The notes: generated from the sequence alone by a model not told the origin. Positions 1 to 12,342 are shown, counted from the first letter of the stretch. The stretch is DNA of 64,000 nt from Portulaca oleracea (GCA_029582165.1 CM055872.1:6293582-6357581), one strand, 5' to 3'. Made by a program: numbers and translations.

Positions 1-1265
1 AATGCATCATTATCTCATCAAATATTATTGGATTAGAAATTGGGTTGGAATGTTAAATTTATAATTGGGTACAAATAAAGTTTATATATGAGTTATGTTT
101 ACGAGGGGTAGGTTTGCTGGCTCATAAAACCTGATCTAAGGTTAGTAAATGAGCCCATTTCCTTACCCATCAATTGTAACACGTTAGCAAACTTTGTAGT
201 CAATACGATAACCTATAAAATTGGACGACCCATTAAATTTAATAAGGCCCAACCCAATATAACCCCTTTATCTAAACGATCTTAGATGGTAAACGTAATG
301 TCCCAACTTCGAATCAGCCCAGATACTAAAAGCGGTCCATAAGTATGTGAATGGTTCAAATTAAGACAGACCCAAATGGCATATAGTAGGCCCATACTCC
401 ACATGTAAGATATCATTATGCATTGACCGCTGGACTTGACAAAACTAATCTGCGACTCAAAACTCGAACTGAGAAACCGAACCCGAAATGATTCAAACCG
501 CAATTCAAATAGTGACATGGTTCTGTTCTTTAGATTGGTTAAAATTAGGTCTGGATGGATTGGATTGGATAAGTTATAATGTTTTTTTAGGGAATTGTAT
601 TTTTAGAAATAATGTTTTTTTATGAAAATTGTGTAAGGTTTGGATCAGATTGGATTGGTTAGAGATACCAAATCAAAGAACAACGCCTTAATATCCACAC
701 CCAAATGACCTTAAATAAAACCATAACTCATTCGGAAAGAACTTCATCCGAATCAACCCGTATAAGATTCGTCTGAAGTCAACCCGAAAACCGTACCCGG
801 ACCAAACTAACCGAAATTAGATGACCCAATGCCAACCTGCACCGATCTTCAACCATCCCGAACACGAAGCTATCCGCCTGATCGCCAACTCTATTGACCG
901 CCCAATTGAAGTATTTGCTCTCCTAATGAATACTGAATTCCTCATGTGACACATCCAAGTAAAACAAATCATCATGTGACGCATCCAATATTAAAATAAT
1001 TAAAGATATGATCTGAAATCAAATCCCCCAAGTCTGATTAGAATTAATCTTCATTTTTTTGATATCACGTGTTTTTTAATGTGGTTGAATACTTGGGTGC
1101 ATATAAATATGCCGTGCTAGTCTTTGATAGTATTTTGTAATCTAACTAATTAGCTGAGTCCTTTTCTGCATGTGCAGCTTTTAATATTTCATTTTTTGAT
1201 GACTGCTTACTTATTATGCAACCTATGGGAGGTCCTACTAAACCTATTTTATTCTTTTAATCGGT
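1..1265. other. AT-rich intergenic DNA
   Basis: No coding region is convincing here. The stretch holds one MITE (522-684) and runs rich in CCGAA/TCGAA words (about 420-850) that resemble those at 3100-3400, including a shared GAAGTCAACCCGAA word. The two stretches are probably old dispersed repeat copies. Confidence 0.4.
522..684. mobile_element. MITE, GTTCTTTGGATTGG family, copy 1
   Basis: The left end reads TCTGTTCTTTAGATTGG and the right end contains CCAAATCAAAGAACA, an imperfect terminal inverted repeat around a body of TTTTTTAGGGAATTGT-like words. Related copies lie at 4111-4283, 19943-20096, 33983-34150, 34155-34265 and 37955-38129. It has no coding capacity. The superfamily is not clear because no convincing target duplication is seen. 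Confidence 0.55.
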
Positions 1266-1268
1266 TAA

Positions 1269-1524
1269 GAGTACGTTTGTTTAGTAAAAAATCTCGGGGA
1301 AATTATCAATTTTGTTGAGTTGACTTATTTTCCCCATGTTTGGTTGTACATTGACCTTAGGAAAGTTTTTATAAGGGGATCACCATTTGCAAGGTTTTCC
1401 TAGGGAAAATTTCCCTTTGGAGAGGTTAGAGAAATTTTTCCCGGGGAAATATTTCCAGTAGAAAACTTTCCAGTGAAACTTTTTCCTGGGAAAAATTTTC
1501 CTGGGAATCTTACCAAACGCACCC
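1269..1524. mobile_element. Tourist/Harbinger-like MITE
   Basis: Ends GAGTACGTTTGTTTAG and, on the other strand, GGGTGCGTTTGGTAAG form an imperfect terminal inverted repeat, flanked by a TAA duplication (1266-1268 and 1525-1527). The interior is full of GGGAAA/TTTCCC words and can fold on itself. The 3-bp TAA target site and 256-bp size fit PIF/Harbinger (Tourist) MITEs. Confidence 0.6.
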
Positions 1525-1629
1525 TAAGAATTATGAATCCATTAGATTTTGTGTCTACGTTAAGACCCATATTGAATAATTGTTCAAAGCTTATATCTGT
1601 GCAATAATGTTTCAATATTAAAAAAAAGA

Positions 1630-1822
1630 GCTAGTCTAGTTGATAGAAAAGAAAATAGAGATTGTGGTTCATAACTTGATGAAAGGTTGTGAGTTCAAAT
1701 TCTATTGTCGATGTGAAGTTTTGTAATTTTGTTGCGGTTCACGATTTGAAAGACCTTTATAAATGTGAGCGAGCTTGAGGAGCATGTCTTTGCATTGAAA
1801 AAGACCTACTCGATCATAAGCT
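1630..1822 (+). mobile_element. SINE-like remnant (tRNA-derived head)
   Basis: An A-box-like TAGTCTAGTTGAT is followed about 60 bases later by a B-box-like GTTGTGAGTTCAAATTC, the spacing of a tRNA-derived pol III promoter. No clear 3' tail or target duplication is visible, so this is tentative. Confidence 0.3.
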
Positions 1823-4110
1823 TTTTTCACAAAGAAAAAACAAACACTTTCATTGTCTCTTTTAGTTCTTTGTTCTTATCCAATGTTCAATTTTGTCAAA
1901 TATTTTAATATATTATGAGGCAATATTTTCTTCAGCCATGGTTTATATTTGTACTTGACATTTTAATACCTATCATTCATTAAAACTTTTAGCTCCAAAT
2001 AATCCGTACCGAGTGCCATGTGACTAGAAATAATCCAAAGTAATTTTTCAGATAATGATAGTCTATATTTTTATCTTATTTCTCAAAGCATAATATTACA
2101 TTTTTCGTCAACGGGAAAATGACATGGCCACCGAACTACGTGTTGTTGGTCGAAAGGTATAAAGCCTCATTGGCCGAACAGTCAATTTCTACAATGGCAA
2201 TGTATTATTTTGTTGCTGAAAAATATTAATATTATGCTATATATACTGTGATTAGTCGAAAAGTCACTTTTGATTATTCTCAGTCATAAGACAACCATTT
2301 TTATTATTAACCCATAGAATTTACTTAGGGTTAATAAACTCCTACATAGCCGACAAATTTGTTGGGTGAACATTTAGATGAATGAACGATACATGAATAG
2401 TAAGGAGACAACAAAAGGTAGTGTAGGAGGACACGTTTACCAAATAGAAGATGGGAAATAAGAGTAGGTTGGCCCCAAAGATGGAGAAAGAAAAGGGATT
2501 TAAAGTAGGAAGAGTAGGGAGTGGTACAAAATCTAATACAAATGCAATCATAGGTTACTATCATAATTAAATTTTCCCTTCTTTTCTCAAAACACGACAA
2601 GTTTTTTTTTTTGGCTATATTATTTTCTTCTGGAAGAAAGCACGTTGGATCATTCATATATACATATATCAAGCTTTAGCTTGAGTTCATGAATCTCTCT
2701 TTTTTCATCCCGTGCATTTATCACACCTGTAAACTGTAATGGGTGGTAACATTGTTGCTTAAAGATTCAAAGTTATAGACTAACCAACCCCATTTATGCT
2801 TTAACGTGGGTTACAAGTAGGCCAACTTTTGAAATTTTGATCAATGATTGTATTTCACGGAATGGATACTATTATACTAAAAGGTGGTGGGCTCCTAATT
2901 AATCACATTCTTACATGTATTACTATAATTATTACTCATATATACTATTTGTATTACTCATATAATTATTACTATGATTCTTACATTCATATATACTATA
3001 ATTATATATGGTTGTGGATCATTTGTGTGTATAGAGTGGTATTAAAACTTTAAGTAATACCAAAAATTTATTGGTCAGTATGGTTGTGAAAAGTTAGACT
3101 TAGTAAAACTGACTTGATACATGAACTAACAGACCAAATTCAGATTCGAAACGACACTCGGATGGATGATTCGAGAAAACTTGAAATACAACTCGAAAAG
3201 TGAGTCGATTAAAGTCCACAACCGAATGACTCCACATTGAACTAGGATCCAATTTGAAAGAATTTCACCAGACCAACTTAAACAAGACTCGCCCGAAGTC
3301 AACCCGAACGTCACCGAAACCGAAGACGACTAGAACTGAAAGTGGTTGTCGTGATGAGAAGCCGAACCAATTCACCCGTTTGTCGGGTCTATGAAAAATT
3401 AAAGTTTGAGTTATTTTGAATTTGGATGGGTCACATTGAATTAGATAAGAAATTGATGCTTGATACGCAATTACTTTTAGGTTCATTTTAAGAAAACATG
3501 TCGAATAAAGAGCATTTTGAATCCAAGTCGTGTTCCAACAATGGAAAATCTTATGTGAAAGTTCATTTTGCTTGGAAAATTACTTTCCATAAAAAAAAAT
3601 TCAAGAAAAGAGTATCTCCTTAATGAATGAAACACACTCTTAAAGTATGTTTTACCAAATTATTTTTGTGTTGAGTGGTGAAAAAATATTGTGCAAAATT
3701 GAAAACTTGGCAAGCAAACCAACTTATAAAAGCTTTGTAGTTTGTACCCAATATTTTGGATTGTAGATGTAGATTTTGTCAATGATAGATGAGTGGAAGA
3801 AAAGCAACAATTACTTTTTTTGCTCCCAATTATTCTCCTTTGGATTCAAATTTTGGATTTTAACAACTACAATTGTACACCTAAACTTCTTCAAAAGGAA
3901 TGATTATAATGATAGTTAATTAACTTTAGTTGTAATGTCAACTAGTACTCAACCTAATTGTCCAAACTCAAAACTCCCAAGTATACTTTGTCTTGTATAC
4001 TATTTCTGACCCCTTAATTAAGTGTGCTATTATATGATCAAAACTCCTTAGTAGGACATATTAAAGAAATATCTTTGACATCTTCTTGTTTTCAAATTAT
4101 TGTAAATAAT
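1823..4110. other. Intergenic DNA without recognised genes
   Basis: AT-rich sequence with only short chance reading frames. The part at 3100-3400 resembles 420-850. I recognise no protein, RNA gene or complete element. Confidence 0.4.
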
Positions 4111-4283
4111 CCCTGTTCTTTGGATTGGTAACTCTTTCCAATTCAATCCAAACCTTACACAATTCCCCAAAAAAAATATTCTCTAAAAACACAATTCCCC
4201 AAAAATCATCATAACTTATCCAATCAAATTAAATCAAATCCAATTCATTCAAACCTCATTTTATCTAATTTAAAGAACATGGC
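4111..4283. mobile_element. MITE, GTTCTTTGGATTGG family, copy 2
   Basis: It starts CCCTGTTCTTTGGATTGG and ends AATTTAAAGAACATGG. The interior has the family's AACTCTTTCCAATTCAATCC and ACACAATTCCCCAAAAA words. This is the clearest copy and useful for defining the family. Confidence 0.65.
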
Positions 4284-6179
4284 CTTACTTTCCAATGCTA
4301 TTTTTTCAGTGTTGAGCAATACCATTTCCTCGGTCACTAATTATTTATGAACCTAACTAACTTTTATTCACTCTTAACTATTTATCATTTTACATTTAAC
4401 AATATGAATTTTACTAAAATCATGCCCAATAATAAACTTTCTAATCTTTTGTTTTTCCTCTAATCATTATGGTTGTATTGGTATTACCCCCTTCTTCCAA
4501 AACTTTAGTTAATAATAGAGGGAGTACTTGAAGCTACAAATACTTCGTCCTCCCCAAAATATTCGTAATTTTAGCCGTAATTTACAAACCAATTTCATTA
4601 ATTCAGTTTCATTGAAAAAGTGAAAAGGATGAATAAAAATGTGAATAAAAAAGAAAAAGGACGAAAAGGAGTTATTAATAAGGAAAATTTTGATAGATTA
4701 GTAATTGACATGTAAAGGGAAGGATAAAATGGGAAGGCTGAAGTACAATTTAAACATATAAAAAAATGCTTATAATTACTGATGAGAATTGATAGATACT
4801 GAATATAAATACTTACAAGTACTTATGATAAATTACAAAAAATTAATCCTAGTTTGTTGCCTATTAGTTGTTTATACTTTAATGTTCCTTGTTGGTATTT
4901 TATAGTTGTCATGTTGTAATTATATGTTGTTTGTACAACTTTGTTGCAAACTTTTCAATTTGTTCAAGTTTTGAATGATCGAAAAAATAATTTGTCATAA
5001 ATTCCAAAATAAAAAAAAGTTTTAACTATCATATAATCAAGTCATTATGGCCTCATCCTCCTCCTCAGAAGGCAATGTCTTTCTAAAATGTCCCTTTCCT
5101 TTATTTGGAACCAAAGATGGAGTAATATAAAAACAAGATAAACCCCATCTAACCAAATAAGAATATGAGCATATTCTCTTTACTTCACACTCTCACTCAC
5201 CCAAAACTTCCCTATATGCACAAGGGATAAGCTACTTGAGAATTCTTTTTCACCTAACTTTTCTTCATCATTGCATTATCACATGAATCATGAATCCCCT
5301 CCTTAGAGGTTACCCCTTCTTGGAAAAATCTCACTTCTAATTGGTGTTGCTTTAATATGTAGTAACAAAAATTTCACTGGAATTTATTTTTGCATCATTG
5401 AAATGTACTTTTAGATTGTTGGATTCAATTATTCATTGGGTTTGTAGATTTAAAATTTTGAAGTAGCTGTGATGTATATGGAAAAGTGATCGAAAGTTAG
5501 AAACTGATTGAGTGTGTATTTAACTTTAAATAAGACATCTTTTGTTGAACATAATGTATTGGATTCGATAATTAATTGGGCTCGTAAGTTTAGATATTGA
5601 AATAGTTTCGAAGTATCTTGAGAAGTCATGGGGGTCAAAAATTGATCGCATGCATATTCACTTTGTATTAGATAGCCTTGGTTGAACTTTTTTCCCACTT
5701 ATTTAAAGTCTAAGTCGGGTTGAAAGTTCGCAACAAACATTGTTGCTTGACTCAGTACCTGTGTAGATTCTCTCTCCTTTCTATTTTATTTGTCACTCTA
5801 GACATAATTTCAAAAACAAAAAAAACTTCCATCTACATTAATTTAGCTTATTGGAAATGTAAAAATCTTGAATAAAATGGTGGATAAAAAAGGAAAAAGG
5901 TGAATAAAAAAGAAAAATGAAAGAAAAAGATGTAATTAATAAGCTTAATTTGATAAATTAATAATTAATGTGTTATTGAAATTATAAAGTGACAGATATT
6001 ATAAGAAGAAAAAAATTAGTTAAAGTGACAGATAATATGGGAAAGAGGGAGGATTTTGTTTAACATTACCTATTTGTCTTCCTTTCTTTTCATCATTTCT
6101 CCTTAATAGTTTTATTGCAGTCTGTTTACATTTGTGACTGAAGCCATACCAATATACCATATCATATCTTTACCACCTT
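4284..6179. other. Intergenic DNA without recognised genes
   Basis: AT-rich. The 5790-6050 stretch begins TCTCTCCTTTCTATTTTATTTGTCAC and ends near GACAGATAATATGGGAAAGAGGGAGG, which may be a decayed Stowaway-like MITE. The 5160-5300 stretch has a leader-like look (CT-rich, downstream of a TATA-like run), but no open frame follows. Confidence 0.35.
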
Positions 6180-6413
6180 TTACGTCGACTCATCGCCCAA
6201 GCTATCTTGAGAGCTCTCAGCGGCTTCCTCTACATCTTCTAAGTTCTTTTGATCCCTAACATATTTTTTCTTCCCTTTAAGATCTACACTACCTGTATTA
6301 ACGGACCTACACGTTACTTGACTCACTAAACAACATTTGGATTTCAACAATATGCTCTGCTTTCTCTTAAGCATACTTCTTGCTTTCAAAGCTTTAAGGA
6401 ACCAGTTGATCAC
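6180..6413 (-). CDS. Unrecognised 77-residue reading frame, possible gene fragment
   Basis: An open frame rich in Lys and Arg in its first two thirds (KARSMLKRKQ, DLKGKKKYVRDQK) and Glu, Ser and Asp in its last third (EDVEEAAESSQDSLGDEST). The non-random composition is the only argument for coding. I do not recognise the family. It lies downstream of the first kinase gene on the same strand, about 380 bases beyond that gene's stop. It could be a terminal exon or remnant of a decayed gene, or chance. No flanking exon could be defined. Confidence 0.2.
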   Translation of the reverse strand: MINWFLKALKARSMLKRKQSILLKSKCCLVSQVTCRSVNTGSVDLKGKKKYVRDQKNLEDVEEAAESSQDSLGDEST

Positions 6414-6791
6414 TAATAATTATATATTGCTAAAACATTACCATGTTGCTTCTGCATATATAACTTTTTGTAAATGTACTCAACATTTCAAGGGTTTTAC
6501 CTTGGAATAACAGGGGAAAAAGGCGGAAAAATTGATAAGTAAATAATGATGATCAATCTCATTGGATTTCAAACTAATTACAAAATTGAAGAACTGTACA
6601 CTCTCCCAAATTGAGCATCCATCCATCAATCAAAATATCTCCCTTAAACCCAAACTATTTACATGGAAAAGAAGACCTAAAAGTGTGGATTCTAACCATC
6701 AACTTTGAACCAAAAAGTGCTTCCCTACAATATCTACTCACTAACTCCAATGTCTTTTCTCAATTAACAAAAAAAGATGGCCCGACCCGAT

Positions 6792-7847
6792 TCACCTAAC
6801 TGTGACCCACCCGTCTGAATCGCACCAATCGGGCTCATCACCGTCACCCATCAACTCATCAAGCCGACCCGAATCCAATCCCCAACAACAACCCGAATAC
6901 TCACCCTGATCATCCTCGGTTTCGGTTTCCCAGGTGAACAATTCGGACCCGGGCCGGGTCGGGAGCACGATCGGGTCTGGTGTGGACGGCTCCACGGAAT
7001 CCCAATCGCCGAGATCAAACGGACATCTTGGCGACAGCTCGTCCTCCGACCCGGAAACAAACGGGTGGTCCAGCAACATCCGGGCCGTCCACCGCTCATT
7101 CGGGTCTCTTTCAAAACACTTTCCCAGAAAATCCCTCCCGTCAGAGCTCATCTCCGGCGGAATCTCCGGCGACTCCTGGCCCATCCCAATGCGGTAAATC
7201 AGTCCACCGACGTCACTCTCCGGCGAACAACTCCACGCGGGCTTCCCGGAGACCATCTCGACGACGGCGCACCCGAGCGCCCAGACGTCCGCCGGCGTCC
7301 CTCCCCTCTCTCCGGCGGCTAATTCCGGCGACAAATACAGCGGCGTCCCCCTCAACTGATTCTTCTCCTTCTCTTCTTCTGCAATTCTCTTTGCGAGGCC
7401 AAAATCCGCAATCTTCGCAACTCCATCGCCAAAAACAAGAATGTTCTGGAGTTTAATGTCGCAATGAGCGAACCCCTTCTCGTGAATGTGGCTGAGTCCC
7501 CGGAGAATCGACCTCGTGAACCTCCTCACGTCGGAAACCTCCAATTTCCCGCCGGAGTTCTTGACATAATCGGACAAACTTCCATTGCAGGCGTACTCCA
7601 TTAACAGGTTATAGAATTTCGTACCCTTTTCGGAGCTGAATTCATCCCCATACAACCTGACGATTTCTGGGCAGTCTCCGAGAGAAGAAAGAACTTCCTT
7701 CTCTGTTTTCAAACTCTGCGAGTTTGAAGCATGGCAGGATTTTACAGCCATCAATGGCGGAAATTTGGAGAAGGAATTTCTGGGTATTGCTAAACTGACT
7801 GTACCAAACCTCCCTCTACCGACAGTGTGACCTCGGACCCACTCCAT
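6792..7847 (-). CDS. MAPKKK17/18-like protein kinase (MEKK class), copy 1
   Basis: Predicted cytosolic/nuclear Ser/Thr kinase at the top of a MAP kinase cascade. In plants the MAPKKK15-21 group acts in ABA and stress signalling, usually through MKK3 and group C MAPKs. The start is taken at MEWVRG, the usual family N-terminus, giving 351 residues; the frame stays open 21 codons upstream and an ATG two codons earlier (MAMEW) is equally usable. Visible features are the glycine loop GRGRFGTV (10-17), Lys36 in AVKS, the catalytic loop HCDIKLQN (128-135), DFG (148-150) and GTPLYLSPE (167-175). The loop has Cys before the catalytic Asp instead of Arg, so it is a non-RD kinase, as is common in this group. 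An acidic C-terminal tail ends DGWVTVR. It is intronless and GC-rich against its surroundings. The paralogue is at 20673-21719. Confidence 0.93.
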   Translation of the reverse strand: MEWVRGHTVGRGRFGTVSLAIPRNSFSKFPPLMAVKSCHASNSQSLKTEKEVLSSLGDCPEIVRLYGDEFSSEKGTKFYNLLMEYACNGSLSDYVKNSGGKLEVSDVRRFTRSILRGLSHIHEKGFAHCDIKLQNILVFGDGVAKIADFGLAKRIAEEEKEKNQLRGTPLYLSPELAAGERGGTPADVWALGCAVVEMVSGKPAWSCSPESDVGGLIYRIGMGQESPEIPPEMSSDGRDFLGKCFERDPNERWTARMLLDHPFVSGSEDELSPRCPFDLGDWDSVEPSTPDPIVLPTRPGSELFTWETETEDDQGEYSGCCWGLDSGRLDELMGDGDEPDWCDSDGWVTVR

Positions 7848-7985
7848 CGCCATTGATGATGGATGGATCAAGATCACCTTCTTCTTCTTCCTCTGTTTTT
7901 TGTGCTGCAATTTGCTCTGTTTTTCTGGAGAATTTGGGAGGAAGAGATTGATGGGGTTGGTTAGAAGGGTGAGAGGAAAGGAAGG

Positions 7986-7993
7986 TATTTAAA
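7986..7993 (-). promoter_or_regulatory. TATA-like box of kinase copy 1
   Basis: TTTAAATA on the minus strand, about 140 bases upstream of the chosen ATG, leaving room for a leader of roughly 100 bases. The assignment rests on position and sequence only. Confidence 0.45.
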
Positions 7994-8042
7994 CGAGAAA
8001 TATTGGGGTTTGTTTGGTGGTGTTTAATAAGTAGGGTTTTGG

Positions 8043-8048
8043 CACGTG
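8043..8048 (-). promoter_or_regulatory. G-box/ABRE core upstream of kinase copy 1
   Basis: CACGTG in the context GGCACGTGAT, about 195 bases upstream of the start. ACGTG cores are bound by bZIP ABF/ABI5 and bHLH factors, and MAPKKK17/18 homologues are ABA-induced. The paralogue has the same palindrome at a similar distance. Confidence 0.45.
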
Positions 8049-8125
8049 ATAATCAAGGAGATTGAATTGAAATTTCCTTTTTTTTAAAAATCATGGCCAT
8101 GAAAAAGGTTGCGTGGGCTCTGTAT

Positions 8126-8178
8126 TTTCTCTCTCTATCTGTATTTTCTCTCTCTAAATCCCACTTTCTCTCTCTAGA
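8126..8178 (-). promoter_or_regulatory. GAGA-type repeat in upstream region
   Basis: Three runs of CTCTCTCT on plus (GAGAGAGA on the gene strand), spaced by TGTATTTT-like words, about 280-330 bases upstream of the kinase start. Such tracts are common in plant promoters and can bind BPC/GAGA-binding proteins. A role here is inference. Confidence 0.3.
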
Positions 8179-9581
8179 TCATGATCATGAAAGTTGAAAC
8201 TAAGGAGGAGGAAGAAACGTTGCTTGTGCGGAGAGTGTTGATGGAAACGTGGTGAGGGATTAACCCATTAGATTCTTTTAATCTCTTGCTATGTTTCCAT
8301 GTCTAATTAATTAATAATAATTAAGGTGGTTTAATTTGATTTAAGACAAGTAATTAGGGGGAGGGGGTTGATTAAATTATGTTGGTAGTTAGTTTTAGTT
8401 ACTTGGCCACCAAATTAAACCTTCCAATAGATGTCATAACAAGTGTTGAGTTCATACTTGAAAAAGGGAATGTGGAGGGTTTAGGATTTGGTACTTGTCT
8501 CTCCCTTCAAGAAAAGGGAAAGTGGAGATAACAAGAGATTACAACCTCTAAACAAATCTCATAATCCCTATATTATGCTTATCTTTAACTTTCCATACTA
8601 ATGCCTAGAATCCAAGTTAAGCTCTTTTTCAAGTTTACATCAATTGGGTCTTTGAAATAAGTTTATTTTTGAAAGTTATTATTTTTTCTAGACTTAATAA
8701 CTCAAATAAAGTGAGGCAATGTTCTAAGATATGATAAAATTTGTAATAATAATGATTAATATAGTAGGTGAGGAAAGATATGCGAAAAGTAGAGGATAAA
8801 AGTGAGCAGAGAGCAAATTATTATCGTTGTAATAAAGTTAGGAAAAATATGGTATGATATTAAAGAATTGTGATAAGTGTGAAAAATATGACATATGCAG
8901 TGTGAAATTGCACAAAATAACAGGGTTGTAATTAAATTTGAATTATTTTTTATTTACCAAACTTGTCAACTACGAACAAGAAAAAAATATAACCAAATCA
9001 TATTTTTTTTCAAATTACAAATGGAATGATATCAAATCAAATAGTTTGTTTTTGGACACTATGGTTGCACTAGAGAGATTAATTAAAGACTACTAAAGTT
9101 GGGAGTTGGGACTAGGGACTTGGGATAGTGTATGAAATTAGTTTTGGTTTCTTAGTTGTTGAGATTAGGTTCAATATATTATTAGCATTGGTAGAGTATG
9201 TACATGTTAGCTTCAACTTTCAACTTTCAACTTTGAATTATCTATACTATTTTAAACAAACTTTCACACTTAGTCCATTTACTTGGATGACTTTTACTAT
9301 AATTTGTTAGAACCATGATAGCAAGACATGAACTAAATTATGCTTGGTCCATTTAGGAGTTAGTTTCCATGAATATGACATATTAAGAGCATCAACCAAT
9401 ATGCAAATCCTTTGGAAAATATGATCTTACACATTTAGGAAAATATGAACTTTTTTCTATGGAATTGATTTAGGGTAGTATTGCATATACATGATCAACC
9501 TAATGTGTATACAATTAAACAAAAAATAGTATCTACCATTTATTGGTGAAAAATCTAAACAACAAATCAAACTAATATTAC

Positions 9582-9875
9582 GGCCGTGTTCGACAATAAT
9601 GTTTAGGGTAACGTTTAGCGTTTTGACCAAGTCAAAACTCTAATTGCATAAATATTAGCGTTCGGTAAGCTAGCGTTTTGAGAAGCGTTTAGCGTTTTAA
9701 GGAGCATTTTATGAAACGCTAATAAAGTTAACGTTTAGCGTTTGGAGTAACGTTTCATATTTTTCAGTCAAAAAATACCCTTCGTAAATTTTATCTTAGG
9801 AAATTATTGATACCCTTTTATGTCAATTCACATTAATCTGTTAATTGAACCGCTAAATTTACCGAACACAATTCT
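9582..9875. repeat. AACGTTTAGCGTTTT-rich inverted-repeat element
   Basis: The left end GGCCGTGTTCGACAAT and right end TTTACCGAACACAATT are inverted relatives (GTGTTCG core). Between them the word AACGTTTAGCG recurs at least three times, together with its complement-like AAACGCTAA. It may be a MITE of hAT type, but no target duplication was established. Confidence 0.35.
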
Positions 9876-10799
9876 CATTTGAACAGTCATCCGTTATCCG
9901 TTATCCGTTATCCGCTACTTGATCATTATCCACGCTTAAACCGCTTATTTATCCGCTATCTAAAACATCGCTGTAACAGGACTTGTAATAATAAAAAAAA
10001 ACAAATCAAACCGGTACCTAAAAAAAATCTTGATAAGGGATATGTATGACATAAAAAAATCTAAGTATGCATGTACAAGTATTTATGCAAGGAAGTTATT
10101 TTAAGTAACAACTAGAGATGTTTTCAAGCGAAAGGTGAATCAAGACAAACGAAGTAAAGAAATGCCCAAATTCAACGAACTTAAAGAAATACTACAAATA
10201 AAAGTCATGAAATAGTGCACAAATAAAATTCAACATAAGTGGAAAAAAGAAATTTGGAAGAATATAGTCCAATGGCTGCGGAAGGTGTAATATATTTATG
10301 TGTACATGCGTGCACTTGTGATGTCCACGTTCTTTTTTATTAATTTATTTTTGTGTTTGTTCATTTTATTTTGTTCATTTAATGTGAAATCAGTTTAAGT
10401 TTTGGTGGGAGAAGCTATCACAAATCACATCAACCCTAACCTCCATGCATTATTTGACTTACCAAATCCAAATTATATACCATATCCCCTAGTTGCCCAT
10501 GGCCAAGCTAGCTAGGGATTGCTTTTATTCCATAGTGTTTATCTTATTTTGAATTTTTATAAGTTTTAATTAATATTTTATATTGATTATCGTTCATTTT
10601 TAATATCTCTTTTAAAAAAACTACTATATATGTAGTTATATTTTCATAAAAGTATATTAAACGCATGTACTATACACATTGAACGGTTCCAGTATTTATT
10701 TTACATTATATATTATTATATAAGTAGAAAACTTTAAATCACAGTAACATTTTTTCTTATATTGGTAAGTCGAACTACTTACTGAGTCTCTTATTTTAG

Positions 10800-10975
10800 G
10801 GAGAACCTAATAGGCCTACTAGTCCAAAGGGGAGGGGTTACACTCACTATGAAGCCCACAAGGAACCTCCTAAGGGTATCAACAATTCCCACCAAGAAAA
10901 TTGTGGTCACCAGGATTCGGAGGATAAACCTTTCACCCTCATGTTACTTGAGTTAAAGCTCATTGACTAACTCAA
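10800..10975 (-). mobile_element. SINE-like remnant
   Basis: On the minus strand an A-box-like AGCTTTAACTCAAGT is followed by a B-box-like CTCCGAATCCTGG, then CCACAATTTTCTTGGTGGG. The order and spacing suit a tRNA-derived SINE head, heavily mutated. Confidence 0.3.
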
Positions 10976-12055
10976 AGTAATATATAGTTTAAAGAATACT
11001 AATAAAAGATGGACAATCAATTTGAATATATATATTCTAGGTAGGCTTGGTCTTGGGAGGAAGGTCGATGGGCCACCTCCTGGAACCCACAATTTTAAAA
11101 AAAAGACAATTGTCTTAGTCTATGGGTCCAATCGTCCAATTGATATTGTTTAGTATGAATGTTGACATTTTTTAAAAAGAGTCTCAATTTATTAATTGGT
11201 CTATTATATTATTCGAAGCTCAAAAATTATTGAGACCATACCTGATGCTAGAGGGAGTTACTAAAGATATTAAGATACAATAAGGAATTATAAAGAATGG
11301 ACAATCATAACTAAAATTTTAGTTTTGACCACAATGTTAAAAATAACTCAAAAATCTAAGATGGAAAATTTTAGTTTAACTTTCACTCTGTTAAAAAACC
11401 ATTATTGTACTTTACGATTTGACCATGTACCAATACCTCTGACTTAGTACTTGGTACATCTCATCACAAGTTCACAACGCACGCTTTGATATGTCCCATC
11501 ACACCCCTTTCAAGATGCTCTGTCCCAAATTATAAGGAGTTTCTTGGATGTGCATCAAATTTAGGAAAATCAACAAATAGTGTTAGGGCTATAGAGTGAA
11601 AAGTGGATTATGGGTTGGTTGCTAAGGAGAAAATAGTGAATTTACAAGAAAAGTTTTGAGATGTTTGTGGGATGTTTATTGAATAAGTTAACATATTATT
11701 TGAATTTTAAAATGATAAATATTAATGTAAATGAAAGTTAAAATGATAAATAATAAAAAATAGAGTTTAGAGAGTACATGTCAGATTGTAAGCAATTTTT
11801 TTCTTTAAAGCATAGTGTATGTACACATTTTAAAAAACACTTCTAGTTGTCTTTTAACAACATATATTACCTAAGTCAAATTTAAATTTTTTATAGGCTA
11901 GCAAATTTTATTCTTTGCACATTAACTACATTTGTGTCTCAAAAAATATTTTTAGTAAGTATAGATCTGAAGATAATGCATGGAATTCACAAAATTTTGC
12001 ACTAAGAAAACATAAGACTAACCTAACATATTTATAGAACTTTTGGGATGTTATA

Positions 12056-12342
12056 TGTAACACTCGGGGTATATGATCAAATGTGAGTTAAAAGGATTGA
12101 AATGACTACTTATATCACCAAGGTGCACTTTCTTTTATGTTAGTTCATCCTTTAGGAACTCCTCAGTTAAGCATGCTTAGTTGGAAGTAGTTTCGGGATG
12201 GGTGACCTCCCGGGAAGTTTTTACAGGCAGCGTGTGAGCGAGGACGAAGCATACTGAAAAGATTCATGGTGATTTGTGGGATTAGTCAGCGATCCTTGAA
12301 GCAGTTATTGGTCGGCGATCTGGGAAGGGCCGGAATAATTCA
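12056..12342 (+). mobile_element. Cassandra-type TRIM solo LTR with 5S-rRNA-like core
   Basis: It begins TGTAACACTCGGGGTATATG and carries at about 12141-12222 a stretch clearly derived from 5S rRNA, including GAACTCCTCAGTTAAGCATG and GGATGGGTGACCTCCCGGGA. LTRs with an embedded 5S-like pol III region are diagnostic of Cassandra terminal-repeat retrotransposons in miniature. The 3' end is probably near TAATTCA (about 12342). No second LTR, primer site or target duplication is visible, so it is a solo LTR. A more decayed relative is at 28339-28560. Confidence 0.75.

Larger units (their letters stand above)
8200..12055. other. Intergenic DNA without recognised genes
   Basis: AT-rich with many stops in all frames. 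It contains a GCGTTTAGCGTTTT-rich inverted-repeat stretch (9582-9875) and a SINE-like remnant (10800-10975). Nothing else could be assigned. Confidence 0.4.

Noticed and set aside
12141..12222. A 5S rRNA gene
   Set aside because: Only the middle and 3' part resembles 5S, with many changes, and it sits inside an LTR with Cassandra features. Not a functional rRNA gene.
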